In this document: positions 1 to 11,640 of the stretch, piece after piece
Position numbering within the stretch: the stretch's first letter is position 1
Layout of the letters: the number at the start of each line of letters is the position of its first letter
Assembly: GCA_900660155.1 (NCBI GenBank)
Contig: CABFPE010000030.1
Span: forward strand, 423,158 to 487,157
Length of the DNA stretch: 64,000 nucleotides
Direction: 5' to 3'
From: Hofstenia miamia
Taxonomy: Eukaryota; Xenacoelomorpha; Acoela; Hofsteniidae
Notes under the pieces: generated by a model
Database searches by the model: none
Seen by the model: the letters and a program-made list of their open reading frames with translations, nothing else
Told to the model about the DNA's origin: nothing
Made by a program: the position numbers and the translations under genes

Positions 1-1557
1 AGACATAATTGGTTCTTGTACCCTTAATGTAGATAGCGCTTTAAACTGAGACATGGTTACAATTGACACGGGATATGATCTTATTACATCATCCACCATC
101 CCAGAAGAGCTCGAATGAAAGCTGCGATATATATATTTGTTGTTTTTCTAAGAAGTAAGCCTGGAAGGAATTCGCATTGGGCATTTGGTTGACTATCTTA
201 GTCTTCTTGGTAGAGAGATCAGATATCAACTTAAACAATTTCTTTGAATCATTTGATGTCTCTAAAAATCTCCTTGAGTCGTAATTTAATTGTTTTTTTT
301 ACATAATTGCACTACTTTATTTCGAAGATCTTTAAATGACGCTAGTGAACCCAGAGTTTGGCTGCGCATGTGAAAACGTTCTGCCCTTCGACTTTGAGCA
401 CGCAGTTGTTTTACTTCCCTATCAAACCACTTTGGTTTCCCTACGTTTACATTAAAAGTTTTCATTGGAATATGTCTGCAAAATATCACTAAGCGTAGAA
501 GTATATTTCATTGCCATAACCAATGCCGCCACCATGACTTTCTCGAGGCACACTCTTAAAGCCATACCCCATAGGGCAAAGCAAATTTTCAAGAACTAGT
601 TCTGAAATATAAAATTCCTTATTATTTACAGACCAAGGGTTAATCAAAACACAATTCAAGTTATCTCCATTAATAGAAAAACTTACATTTTGGAGGAGTC
701 AGTCTGTCATTGATACCAATTTACCTTAATATTTGAGTTCAAGACCACGAATCTTCTATTCATTTTTATCACATCCATTATCAGAGTCCATCTTTTGTGA
801 AGAAGGGCTTTTCGACTTTCTGTTGGTCCATGTTCAGTGCTCGACTTAAATAAATCCTTTGACATAACAGTCCTTCAGCGTATGTGCCTTGCTAAGTATC
901 TTCCCAGTGTCCCATGCCTAACGAAATTTTACCATAACAGTTCTTAAGCGATTCTCATAAAATTTACCTAAGCGGTAGCAGTCTTCTATTTCAATTCGTT
1001 CCTCACCAATATAGCCAAAAATATTTCGAATGTCAGACATTTCTAATTCAGGTTTTTGAGACTTAGTTAATGCCGTTTGTTATTTTATCCTCGTACGCGA
1101 ATGCAGTTCAGGTATTCCTCGGTATCAGCCTTAACAGATAGATTGCTGACATATTTCGTGGAGTTGAACTGAGTTGGAACTTCTTGATTTCAAATATATG
1201 CTCCATTTTTTCTTTTGAAAATTTTGAGTTTTTTCTCCAACCTGTCTTTGCTCATCTATAAATTTGCTGGCAATCTTCGATAATTGTTCCTCTATTCTTG
1301 AGGATGAGCATGTATTACATATCCATCGGATTTCACTATAGACAGGCCTTTCTTAAATCTTTGTGATACGCAGATTTTGTCAATCCAATGCGTGAAACAT
1401 GAATAATTTTGTCACAATTAATAGACACTATAGCATCGTTTATCGTTGTCTCGAGAGCACAACCTGAACACGACCGACCACCAGTCATCGTTGCTGCGGT
1501 GGATAATAAAAAATCATAAATTTTCTTTGTTAACCCTATTTTACTGGGGGTATTCAT
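1..1557 (-). mobile_element. Decayed CR1/L2-like LINE (ORF1, endonuclease remnant, linker), cut by window edge
   Basis: Read on the minus strand, the segment gives successive LINE parts in the expected order. At 1557-1320 is a PHD-finger-like stretch (CSGC...NCDK..H...LTKSAY, then CNTC). It is followed by a charged coiled-coil-like stretch (about 1310-1200). At 1080-900 is an RRM-like ORF1 segment with YRLGKFYENRLRTVMVKF. Around 640-500 is a remnant of the APE endonuclease start (LINPWSVNNKE) fused to RESHGGGIGYG, implying an internal deletion. At 490-70 is the linker before the RT (IPMKTFNVNVGKPKWFDREV, then SNDSKKLFKLISDL). Many stops and frameshifts separate the pieces, so the copy is dead. 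The RT would lie left of base 1. Family placement (CR1/L2-like with PHD-bearing ORF1) is inferred from motif order; exact clade uncertain. Confidence 0.72.
286..489 (-). pseudogene. LINE ORF2 linker fragment between endonuclease and RT
   Basis: This 67-codon open stretch is the longest surviving piece of the LINE copy at the left edge. It contains the P-W-F block (KPKWFDREVKQLRAQSRRAE) and a following basic helix (FKDLRNKVVQLCKK), both typical of the region between the APE endonuclease and the RT of CR1/Jockey-type LINEs. A stop follows at about 286, but the next 200 bases stay readable in another frame (YDSRRFLETSNDSKKLFKLI), so a frameshift separates them. No catalytic residues fall in this part. 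Confidence 0.65.
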
Positions 1558-3772
1558 ATTTTTAGATATATCTCAAAAACCGTTTTTTAAAATAAAGTAT
1601 CCTTCTATGACTTTTTTCCTTGACTTGCTTTACAACTTTTGACGTAAAAATTATGAAGTTATAGCGATTTTAAAAAAAGTCAACGAAAAACTGACATTTC
1701 TTGAGAATTTCAAAAATTGCGATTTTGTATGTAAAGGCTATAAATTGAAACCAATGCATAATTTTCAATGCAAAATTATAATTAAATGTTTTCTATGTTG
1801 TACTTACATTATAGGCCTTTTTCTTGATTCCTATTTAGTAATATTTCTAATATTTTGTGGCAATAATGAGAAATTTAGAAAATGTCATACATAACCTAAT
1901 TAATATGCGAATAATTTGCATATTAATTTTCGTATTGCAAAATTGTTACAATCACAATATTCCTGACATGTCAAAGTATCTCCACACCAAGTTTGGTGTT
2001 GATCAGATTTACCGTTTCCAACATCTTTAGGGAGGGGGGAGGAGGGTTGTTAAGGTTAATATCTATATACATGAGATCTATTCTTTGTAAAACGCCTTTT
2101 ATTCAAGGGAGAGCAGAAGTATTTTTGAAAGCAATGCTTCTTCTTTTATGGAAACCACTAAAAATATATTGTTTATCACAATATTCACATAAAAGATCTT
2201 CGAAAGTTCATAAAGTGTTTAGATTACTTTTGAAAAAGGGGAGGTGGCCGTTCTACTTAAACTGTGCACCTCTCGTCATACCTCTACATGGATATTTGTG
2301 AAATTCATTAGAACAAAGTTAAAAAGCAAACATTAAATAGCTTTGATCATTAGTTTAATGATTTGTCAAAGAAGTGTGCCAATCATCGTGCATAATTTGT
2401 TTTTTGTCACAACACCAGCATTTTTTGAAATTGCACAGATTTAGCAACAAGTGAAGTCTAATTCCTAGAAAAAATGTATTGAAAACACCTTTTTTGCGTT
2501 ATTCCGCACGGGAATAAAAATTTTTACATACTTATATTTTAAGATTATAGTCATGTAGAAAGCTGTGTTTCCAATTGCGCAACTTTTATCGATATAATAA
2601 AGAAGCATTTTAACATAATAACCATTTAGGATATTATCTGGGAAATGGCTGACATAATTATAAAATAAATATAAATTCCTCTACTGCCAAATTGCTCATA
2701 AACTAAAGGTGGGGCCATTAATGGATTCCTACAATGTCATTAATTATCATTATTACAATTAAGCCTTTCTGTGCTACTTTTTGTCACACTTAGATCTAGC
2801 TGTCGGTATAAATGCACTGGCTATTTTTCGGATCGATGCTGATGATATCTTACCTCAGTGACTGATCATGGAGTTCTATATATAAATATACAGTCCACTT
2901 AAATTACACCTTGCACAAATATTTAAAGAATTTGAAATGAAAAAAAACATCGAAATTGATGTATTTTTGCTCTATGATATCTACTTTCATAGCATGTTTT
3001 TAAACGTTTCTCCAACTATTCAAACTTGAACCAAATAAGCAATTGCTTAGCCCCAAAAATTGTGAGGCACCTTATTTGTTACTTGTTTATGTTTTTACTC
3101 TGGGGATTCAAGCGCGCATGCATGCATGCGTTTGAAGCTTAGTTATATGAAACTGTTTGTATAGGCTTTTAAACTTGGCTTCGCTATCTGATAAGACTAT
3201 TCGCAATCACCTGCTCTGATTCGGTTTTTTTGATGATTAAACATAGGACTGCGGTTGATATAAAGCAATGTTAATTTATCATAAAGATAGATGTCCCACG
3301 ATCTTCGCACTGCGATCTTTTCGGATACCATTGAGTTACGTTTCAGTTACAAAGCGATCAATTTTGACACTAACGAAACCCACGATTCCAAAGTAACAAA
3401 TTATACAAACATTCTGTTCAAGTTGTTGAGATTTATTGAGGTTCTATAAAAAAGGCAAAGAAAACTGCAAAATTGCATTGCTTTACATATCAAACTTGGA
3501 TAGAGACCGGTGTATAACCGTACCAGTGATGCGTTACCAACAAGATCTTCACGTGTAGCTTTCTCTGCTTCCTTGATCTTTTTCACTGGTTTTCAGAAAT
3601 GTGATTAATTTAATCGGTTGCTGATAGCTTTAATTATTTTGTTGTTATTGCTTTAGATGAACTGAAATAGTGCTCATTTTTGTTTAAGCATTATTTAAAT
3701 TTGACTCAATCAGAAGATAGTGATCAGCAATTGTTATTGCACGAGATTTACATGTACATCCGCAATATCTTG
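1558..3772. other. Non-coding AT-rich stretch
   Basis: I see no gene, RNA or transposon here. Short open frames (for example 1993-2301 plus) have no recognisable motif. A 16-base perfect palindrome made of alternating CATG steps lies at 3115-3130 (CGCATGCATGCATGCG). Confidence 0.4.
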
Positions 3773-4207
3773 TCAATACAACTTTAGTGACTTTGTCCAA
3801 ATATGGAGTCTCATTATGCCGCATATCCACATATTACAATATTTCAGAACGATCTTGTATCGACAAAGTGTGAAATACAGTTGCATTAAATAGGTTAGGT
3901 TTGTCCTAATTTTTGAAAGTTTACAGTCTGAATTACAGTGTTGAAAATAATGTAGGGGTAAAAATTTGTTAGAAATATCCAAGTTATATGACAAAATATT
4001 AAAGATATAGCTGTTTCCAATTTTGTTCCCAAAGTTTTCTAAGAGTGTGATGGTTTGTTGCAGCGATTTACTTTCTAACGATATTTGCAGTAATTTGTCA
4101 TTTAGCTTATTGAAGTGCTCGGTATAACCAATAACCTCGACTACAATGTCGAACCTCCTGCAGGGAAACAACATGGTACCTTTGTTTGTTTTGCTACCTA
4201 TGTTCAT
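3773..4207 (-). CDS. Unrecognised 144-codon open frame
   Basis: This open frame is long for such AT-rich DNA, where stops are frequent. It starts at an ATG preceded by an in-frame TAA. The predicted product is rich in Leu, Asn, Lys and Ile and begins MNIGSKTNKGTMLFPCRRFD. A helix-like segment (about residues 30-60, FNKLNDKLLQISLESKSLQQ) could form a short coiled coil; the C-terminal third is rich in Cys and Tyr. I recognise no domain and no neighbouring gene. It could be a chance ORF, a decayed transposon piece or an exon; low confidence that it is expressed. Confidence 0.15.
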   Translation of the reverse strand: MNIGSKTNKGTMLFPCRRFDIVVEVIGYTEHFNKLNDKLLQISLESKSLQQTITLLENFGNKIGNSYIFNILSYNLDISNKFLPLHYFQHCNSDCKLSKIRTNLTYLMQLYFTLCRYKIVLKYCNMWICGIMRLHIWTKSLKLY

Positions 4208-6094
4208 AAATTATACTTAGTTTTCGTTGGCACTTGAGAATTGGCTTCTTCGCAATCATACGACCACGAATCAAATCCTTTTTAAAATTGCTCTGATTTC
4301 ACTAGTGGTATATCCACTTGAAATCTATCCCAGATTTTCACAAACACTATGAACGAGTGATTATTCATTAGCTAAATTTCGATTTTTTTGATTAATACGA
4401 TTAATCAATTAGTTATATTGTACCGTTAGTTTCGAACTGATTTTTTTAATTCACTGACTTAATACATTTAGTATAACGAAGAAGTTATTAACATTGAGTT
4501 GAACAATGTTTTAAATATGATGCGCCACGTGAGTGAAAAATAAATCCGTCACCGGAAATAAATAACCGGTCAATGTCAACTTTGTTTAATTTTGTTTAAA
4601 AACAAATATTTAGAATTTAATTCAACTTTATTTGTGTAAAATCTCACAATATTACCTGAATATTGAGGTAAATGTATAGTATATATATACTACATAATAC
4701 GATCTATGTTCTGAGCAACAACTGTCAAGGTTGTCAAAAAATGTGTATTATTTTATAAAAAAATGCGTTTTTATAACGTTTTAAGCTTTAAAACAATGCT
4801 GCTGCTCTTAGACCGGATTACTTCAAGATACTACAATTTTGTTAAATACATATTTCGTTTCAAACACGTAAACAAAGCGCAAGTTTTGCTATTGTTTCGA
4901 TAGAAGTAGTTTATACAAGTACAAATGTACGAACCCAAAAATTATTTTAGAAATTTTGCATAAAATTCTATAGAATTTTGAAAAAAAAACATTGCAAGAA
5001 ACATGTTTAAAAGACTGTTTTAGACTGTTTAAACACGCTATCTTTTAAACATGACAGCCCTGTCCACTATCGTAAATCAAACCGGATTTAGCTTAATTTG
5101 AGTTTAAAATACTTTAATGACCAGGTGTGAATGTCTACATTTCACAGACGAGTAGAAACTGTTTATGAAAGAATATAAGCAAATGATTGTCCTGGTTGCG
5201 AAATGTGCTTCTGACGTGTGTTTGGTCTTGTAATGAAAGCAATAAATTTTTGATTAACATATAGATTAGAATATGACAATGATGTATTTGATTAATTGCC
5301 CTGGAGGCGGCAAGTATTAATTCCGTCATTTTTCATTTTTAAGATTGTTAAAACACCACAGATTTCCTTTGAACTCATCCGCAATTTTCGTTCAAGCAGA
5401 ATACCAGTTGCAATATTTATTTGTGCTAGTTTCAATATAACGCTTTTAAAAATTCGATTTAGGAATATTGGTGGCAATGTGTAGTGTTGCTGCCCCAATT
5501 AATCAATCACTTAGGGGCTAGAAGGACTTTCAGCTAGTGGAATCATTGGACTTTAGTAGTTCATGAAAATATACTTTGTTCAATGACCCATACCCTTATT
5601 TCATTGCATTAACAAGAAGCGGTGTGGGAAACGGGTAATAAATTTTCACCAGTTCCCCACCTATCATCGGAGTTTAGTAAAGAAAGACAAAATTAAGTAT
5701 TTAATTGTTTAATGATGTGTAGTAGGAATGATCTAATTACAATTTGAATATGCTTATACTTCTGCTCAAGAAATCGACTTTTTTCTCTATTACATCGAAA
5801 ATAATTTCAAAATCCTTCACCGACATATTGGTAATTTGTTATACAAACTTAGACTGTTTTTTGATCCAACTTCGAAACTCTTAGAAAATGAACAGTGTTA
5901 AAAACTACCGTTAGATGGGAATCTTGATTGTAGATATTCGGTCCCTTCCCAGTAGTTCCCAAATTTTAGACGAGTTTGTCACCCCGTCTGTTCATACCAC
6001 TGCTATAGCTTTCTAATATTAAAGCGCATTTATACAAGATAAACTCGATAAGCTACATGATACTATTTGATGTTTTAATACAGAGAAAGCAATA
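4208..6094. other. Non-coding AT-rich stretch
   Basis: Nothing recognisable on either strand. Two overlapping short open frames at 5135-5498 on opposite strands look like chance. Confidence 0.35.
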
Positions 6095-6565
6095 TCACTT
6101 GACTTCTTCAATATTAGCAGGAAGAGAGGTGACATAGACGAGTCTTTTCGCATGCCGCCAGAGGAACAAATTACATGGCGTCAGCTCAGTGAATCGTGAT
6201 GGATATTTTTCAGCAACAAATTGTCTTTCACACCACCACGTCCGGCTCTCTGCCAGATTCTCATTGAGATGTGACAATGTAATAACCTTTCAATGAATTG
6301 GAGCCCCGTTTTGTTGAAATTTGAAGCTTTCATATTGATTTTCAATAGGTTCATCAACTGACCAATTCTGAAGCATTTGCAGGTGAGCATCCCCGTTTAC
6401 ATTTCCCTCAAGGAAAAACGATCCATAAACTTGATTGTTTTGGCGAGTTTCTCTCGCGCTCAATTGCGGCATGTAGATTCCCCATAATGCAAACACTAAG
6501 CTTATTACCATTCATGTGCAACATGGCTTCGACGTCAAAAATAAAGATGATGATCAACATTATCT
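6095..6565 (-). pseudogene. Decayed mariner-like (IS630/Tc1-mariner superfamily) transposase fragment
   Basis: The minus strand, read over three frames, follows the catalytic core of the transposase type whose hallmark blocks are FSDEA, VWCG/FF.EG, FQQDGAPPH and DLTPLDFFLWG. Here I see FDVEAMLHMNG then CIMGNLHAAIERERNSP (about 6560-6440), VYGSFFLEGNVNGDAHLQML (about 6430-6370), FQQNGAPIHW (about 6310) and FTELTPCNLFLWRHAKRLVY (about 6200-6130). The first catalytic Asp (DEA) reads VEA and the second (DGAP) reads NGAP, so the enzyme is inactive even apart from frameshifts. The N-terminal DNA-binding half and terminal inverted repeats are not visible. Confidence 0.72.
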
Positions 6566-8289
6566 TCTTCAAGTTTTTCTAGTGATCAAATAAGAATACT
6601 TAATGTTTTCGCTTGTCATCTGCCTTTACGGCCTAAATGAACCTGTGGGTTTCATTTGCAATCGCTGCCTCATTGATGGGAAAGGCACTGGGATCTGTCG
6701 AATAATCATTAAAGAAATCCCTTCCACTGGGTGGCGAATATATTGAAAAATATTTTACTTGTGTGTGGAATATATTTTTATTGTTAAAATAAATATTTTC
6801 TTATTTTTAAAACGTTTGGAGTGATCTGAACTTGAGTACCTTGTTTCTGAGTCACTAACATTTCTGCCAAAATAATGCCTTGTTTTTGCCCCTAACTTTT
6901 CAAATGATTTACTATTGCACCATTTCCTCCAATTATATCAGATTTTTTCTGATAGATGTTGAATGGTATAATCATATCCCCCACTTTGATAAATGTTTTC
7001 ACATCCAGCTTTCCTGGATCATATTAAATATTACATACGACATATTGGAACGAATGTACACAGCTTAGAATAAATGCAACCTAGGTTAAAAAATAAAACA
7101 AAACAAATTTGCTCTGCATAAGTAAATTTTTCTTCAATATATTGATACAGTATATTAAGTTATAGTAATACAATAAGAGTATAACGTGATGTTCATGCAT
7201 TTATCGATAAACGTCTTTATTGATCTCACATTTAGCAAAGGGACTACATTTTTGGCCTGTCGAAAATTTGTCAGAAAAATGTTCTTCTTTGACAATATTT
7301 GTTTTTCATTTTCTATTACTCATATTATTTTTTATCAGAATGTTAGGGTTAGGGTTAGGGTCTTGGCAGAAGTTCCCCTAAAACTGAATCTTCTATATGC
7401 TATTTGTTTGAACTTTCGAACAATAATTTAATTGAAAATGACTGTACATGCCAATTGAGAATTGACTTTCCAAAAGAAATGTTTTGAACCAGAAGTAATA
7501 TTTTTTATTTGGAAGCGGATACCACAAATCCTGTTCTCTGCCCTTTAACTAAACATCATTATGGTATTGGAGATTTAAAAATTGCTTTCTTTTATCGATT
7601 ATTACAATTACCGTTTCTGTAACAGAAACAATACGAACAGGACATAGTATCTTGGGATGAGTCATACTCACAGGTTGTATTATTTTTAGGACATGTAATT
7701 GTTGGACGCTAAATGTCTAGACTAAAGACAATAGGCTGTTAAATTTTGTGAGACATGAAATTGCTGAGAAATTTCACTTTACAAATCGTTAAGATATCAG
7801 GTGTGCGGAATTTATATGTTAAGGTATAAGCTGATAAAACAGTGAGCCTCTTATTTTTTATTGAAATTGTGTAAAATTGCAATTATACTAAGAGAGTATG
7901 TGGGCTAAGTATATTGACCCAACTCAAACCAAATTCGACTAATAACTTTTGAGTCACCTCAACTCAACCCAGGTTGTAATCTAATGACTTTTAATGTGTC
8001 AAAGCTGTGTCGAAATGTGACCGAAATACGAAATTATTATATTTACAATTTTATTGCGTCTAGTGGTTTTTGCTTCTAACAATTAAAAACTAAAAATATG
8101 AGAAAACTACTAAAAAGTAAATGTTTCTATTCTGAAATCTAAAAAAATTAACACAAGGAATACATATTTCTCCTGCAAGCGTGCATTCATATCTTTAGAT
8201 AACCCAATCGTGACCCACATTAATTTATTCTTATTTATTTTTTTTTGTATTTGCCATTGATATCGCACTTTAACAAATGTATGCATTAG
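6566..8289. other. Non-coding stretch with a short telomere-like repeat
   Basis: No gene recognised. Short open frames at 6880-7068 and 7186-7431 carry no motif. The only notable item is the TTAGGG run listed separately. Confidence 0.35.
7343..7360 (+). repeat. Interstitial telomere-like repeat (TTAGGG)3
   Basis: Three perfect TTAGGG units lie in tandem, the animal telomere unit. Degenerate relatives (TTAGGATTAGGGTTA, TTAGGGTTAGG) occur near 13425 and 14637-14662. The run is too short to be a chromosome end. It may mark a double-strand-break repair event or chance. Confidence 0.8.
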
Positions 8290-8690
8290 TTATTCAACAA
8301 TGAACATGTTATATACATCATTAAAAATATAACTCTTTATACTTTTCTGGAAGAACTGAAGTGAATTGCTATGGCGAATAGTAGTGGGCAATGGATTCCA
8401 CTCATTTACAACAATGAATCCATAATTAAGATGAAGTCTGTGTGGGTACGAGGGAAGACACTCCTGCAAAATCTCCCTGAGATATTAACTAATTGCTCCA
8501 GTGAAGGTTTTATAAACATATGTAAAAAGTTTGTTTCTAATCCTCCCTCTAATGGGTAACCAGTGTAGTTGGAAGGGAATGTCTTGAATTGGATCTGAAT
8601 AGTTAGCACACACCAAAAAACGTTCTGCCATGTTTTAAATGTGTTGCAATTTATTTATCTGGTAATTTGGCAAACCGTGAAAAGGATATT
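8290..8690 (-). pseudogene. LINE RT thumb / C-terminal domain
   Basis: One frame reads for about 130 codons with only two internal stops. It shows the standard C-terminal signature of CR1/L2/Jockey-type RTs: HGLPNYQINKLQHI then NMAERFLVC, IPFQLHWLPIRGRIRNKLF, TYVYKTFTGAIS, then RLHLNYGFIVVNEWNPLPTT and a basic tail ending at a TAA near 8290. In active elements LHWLP follows the palm and NEWN.LP sits near the end of ORF2, so this marks the 3' end of the LINE. The internal stops fall after LQHI and GAIS. Confidence 0.78.
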
Positions 8691-8904
8691 ACATTAATCA
8701 ATTGTAGAGAAGGTTAATGACGATATGAGTGACTTAAGGTTACCAAAATCCATTGATCCTCTAGTTCTTTGAATGTAGCCTAGGTTATTCGACAGATTAT
8801 AGGGTAATATTTTGTTGTAATGTCTTTGCCTTAGTCATTTGACTTTTTTTAATGTGTTTATAAGACTTAGGTATGCTTTTTAACTTTGCAAGAGCAAAAT
8901 GATA

Positions 8905-9110
8905 TCATTCATGGATGAATGACTCTATTATCTTATTGAAAATTCGTTGCGGATACAAAGCTTGTGACATGGTTTTTAGTCCATTCAGAAAAATGGAATA
9001 CCTGATCTGGAATATATTACTGATAAACAAATGCAATTGATCTAGGAAGTATAGACCAAATGGTACTATAGTCAGAAAAGAAAATTTCATACTCATCAAT
9101 ATTAAGATGA
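8905..9110 (-). pseudogene. LINE RT palm fragment (degenerate VPQG block)
   Basis: The minus strand reads FSDYSTI or, in the adjacent frame, FLTIVPFGLYFLDQLHLFISNI. The latter matches position by position the RT block GVPQGSxLGPLLFxIYIND that precedes the catalytic (Y/F)ADD, with VPFG for VPQG. The ADD motif itself is not readable, so the enzyme is dead. It lies between the palm start (9838-9690) and the thumb (8690-8290). Confidence 0.5.
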
Positions 9111-9291
9111 GCAGCTATAAGTAACGTTGTGGAATGAAAATGATGGGATATACGTTAATACGTAATTAAAAGCATCAAATGCATTATTTCAAAGCATTCA
9201 AGTTCTTAAGAAAGAAAAACACAAAAAAATCAATTCATTTGATAACCATGGACTAATTAGTAATGACCCTTGTTAATTAGTCTTAATTAGT

Positions 9292-9292
<1 letters not shown>

Positions 9293-9340
<48 letters not shown>

Positions 9341-9349
9341 CCATGCACT

Positions 9350-9388
<39 letters not shown>
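9293..9388. repeat. Paired (AT)n microsatellites
   Basis: Two long (AT)n runs (about 9293-9340 and 9353-9388) are separated by a 13-base spacer. They sit inside the RT-coding part of the decayed LINE and help explain its abnormal spacing. Confidence 0.95.
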
Positions 9389-9393
<5 letters not shown>

Positions 9394-9689
9394 TAAAAAA
9401 GGTTGACAATACAGGCATGAAAAATCCTTTGCAGCAGCCTCGATTTTCACTGATGAATTTAATGGAAATTGTAACAATTTAAGCACTAAATATGACTCTC
9501 CTATTATTAAATATATTTAATAATGCAGTAACAAAATAAAATTTTATAATTGTAAAACATATTAAATATTAGGATTTGCAACATTTTATGAAATTTAGTT
9601 TGTGAGGATAATCAGATCAAATATGGAACGAAAGACCTCTCCCAACCCCAATATAATAGAAAAAATGAATACAGAGACCTCATACATTA

Positions 9690-9832
9690 TTTAATATCAA
9701 AAATTTAGTTGCTTTAAATGAAATTAAAATAGAACATTTTAGCCTCTTCCTGAAGAAAGGTCCAGTAAGATATGAATCAAACCATCGGTATACTTTGTGA
9801 CTTATTCCCAGTCTGAACTTAAGAGCATCCAA

Positions 9833-9838
<6 letters not shown>
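9690..9838 (-). pseudogene. LINE RT palm start ([11 protein letters not shown] block)
   Basis: The frame reads [20 protein letters not shown] followed by [12 protein letters not shown]. This is the RT segment between motif A (catalytic Asp) and the VPQG block in CR1/Jockey-like LINEs (KL...GI....L.WF.SYL..R.Q.V). Motif A would lie at about 9840-9900, where (AT)n sequence now stands, so the first catalytic Asp is lost. Confidence 0.62.
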
Positions 9839-9909
<71 letters not shown>

Positions 9910-9943
9910 CATTTATATGCATATATATATATATATATATAAA
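9836..9943. repeat. Interrupted (AT)n microsatellite
   Basis: Almost pure AT dinucleotide over about 105 bases with a few GT, TT and GC interruptions. It abuts the LINE RT fragment exactly where motif A is expected. Confidence 0.95.
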
Positions 9944-10639
9944 TTGTACGCTGATTGAAAATATTTTTTTATAGCATTCTATATAGGCCTATATATACAT
10001 ATACGGGCTCTAGATTCTATGGGTTTTCTATCCACCGCCCGCACTTTCCGATTTTCAATAGTATCAAGTGCCTTTTTGATGGAAAGCCGAATAATTCATT
10101 TTATCCAAAAAAATTTTACATTGTAGATTTGGAAAAGGGGTCTAATTTCTTATGCAAGAGCTTCAAGTTTTTTCAAAAAAATTATTTTTGGGCCCGTTTC
10201 TAGAACCTTTCGCCAAAGTAACTTTCGCCGGAATATTTTTTTTATTGACATAATCCTTTTAAATATTAATATAAGTACATGTATTTCGTTAAAGTTAAAA
10301 AAGAAAAAAAAATCAGGATTCATTAGGTAACCCAATGAGTGAGATATACTTCAAATGGAAATTATATTTTTCCCTGTACATTTAGGAAAGCTATCAAGAA
10401 AATAAAAGGAATAGAAATTAATTTTTAAAGACATCTACGTCTAGTACTGCTAAAAGAATAAAATCGTTCGGGCCTCTGGAAAATTAAGTTTATACCCGTT
10501 CAAATCTACGACGAAGCAGATTAGAATGATGAAACGAAGGCGCCTATATGCGCCTTAATACTGAGGGCTTTTATGATCGTTATCATACATGGCTGAAATT
10601 TTATAAATAGGATTACTTTGTTGAAGGACCATTATGCTG

Positions 10640-10990
10640 TTAGATATACATACAATATCGAGCATGTGCACATGGTAAGCATCAACATTACTCAAAATAT
10701 CCTACAATTGAATTGTTTGTAGATTCAATGGATCCTCGTAATGCACATTAAAGTCGCCCAAAGCATAATATATTAGAGAACACTGCAGATATTCTGTAAC
10801 GAATAATGTGGACGGTAAATAGCAACTAAATGGAGAGATGACTGCCCGTAGAGAGTGGACACAGTCCACTCAATGGATAATGCACAGCCAAAAAAAGAGA
10901 TTTAATGGGGTTCAAGTGAAGTGCCTTATGTGCAATGATAATAACACCACCTCAACATTAGCCATATCGAGGAATACTATGAATATTATA
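10640..10990 (-). pseudogene. LINE APE endonuclease remnant
   Basis: Minus-strand frames give WTVSTLYGQSSLHLVAIYRP (about 10870-10810), matching the endonuclease strand ending in YRPP, then YALGDFNVHYEDPLN (about 10765-10725), matching the GDFN metal-binding block, then DILSNVDAYHVHMLDIVC, matching the segment that ends HTLDLV. An upstream GGVxI-like block is partly readable near 10950. Frameshifts separate the blocks. APE endonucleases nick target DNA to prime reverse transcription; this one cannot be made intact. Confidence 0.68.
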
Positions 10991-11099
10991 TTAGCCCGAC
11001 TTAGATCGTGATATCGTAACATGATCCTTATAAAACACAGTCCATTACCTGAGGATCTTTCATAAAAACAATTTTATACTAAAGATATAGAACCCTGAA

Positions 11100-11640
11100 A
11101 TTCCCCATTATGTAGTCACATAGACAAGGTCACAACCACATTTTTTGTGATATAGCTGACCATTTTGCATTTGAAGATCCGTTCTTGGAACAGAACTTTC
11201 ATTTAATTTTTTCATGATAGACCGTTCCTTCTGCAGCTCTTCATTAGCAAGAGCTTTCGAAATATATAATCTTTGTCCAAACGAGGATGACTTGTGTGTA
11301 TTAACCAAAATATATCTGATACATTATGTGTTTGTAAACCAGACCAACAGAGTTCTATGTCGCTTCCATCAGCACGGAATTTTCCAAGCCTCCTAAAGTC
11401 ATGAATATCCTTGCCCTGATACATAATGTAATTTACTATTTATTTCCTAATTCTTTCTCATATTCAACAGCATATATCATTGGAAGATTTAGATTCTTCA
11501 AGTCCTCGAAGCCATATCAGCAGATTTTCATTGATCCACAATTTTCGATGCACTAGTGCAAAAAATACTCTTGACTTAATCCTGTAAGAATTTATAGGGA
11601 TCGTCAAAGTTATCATCTAACATCCTGCTTTACTGCACTT
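11100..11640 (-). pseudogene. LINE ORF1 (RRM-like nucleic-acid-binding protein) remnant
   Basis: The clearest part (11440-11100) reads DFRRLGKFRADGSD then, after a frameshift, SSFGQRLYISKALANEELQK and ERSIMKKLNESSVPRTDLQM, NGQLYHKK. This is the C-terminal domain of LINE ORF1 proteins: RLGKF, a (K)RPLLVxF strand, vyISpdLt..Er and a final strand before ORF2. Between 11640 and 11440 a weaker coiled-coil-like part can be read. Such proteins coat the LINE RNA. The copy is frameshifted. Confidence 0.7.

Larger units (their letters stand above)
8290..11640 (-). mobile_element. Decayed APE-type LINE (CR1/L2/Jockey-like), broken up by (AT)n arrays
   Basis: On the minus strand, blocks occur in correct LINE order: ORF1 (11640-11100), APE endonuclease (about 10990-10640), RT palm start (9838-9690), RT block with the VPQG-equivalent (9110-8905) and RT thumb with LHWLPI and VVNEWNPLP (8690-8290). 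The space between the two palm blocks, normally about 50 bases, is about 580 bases and holds (AT)n arrays at 9293-9388, implying a later insertion. Stops and frameshifts throughout mark it as inactive. Treating all pieces as one copy is inference from order and strand; two copies of one family is possible. Confidence 0.68.

Noticed and set aside
1993-2301. 102-codon ORF
   Set aside because: No motif, low-complexity G-rich patch inside; treated as chance.
8371-8559. 62-codon plus-strand ORF
   Set aside because: Antisense to the LINE RT thumb that carries LHWLP and NEWNPLP on the minus strand.
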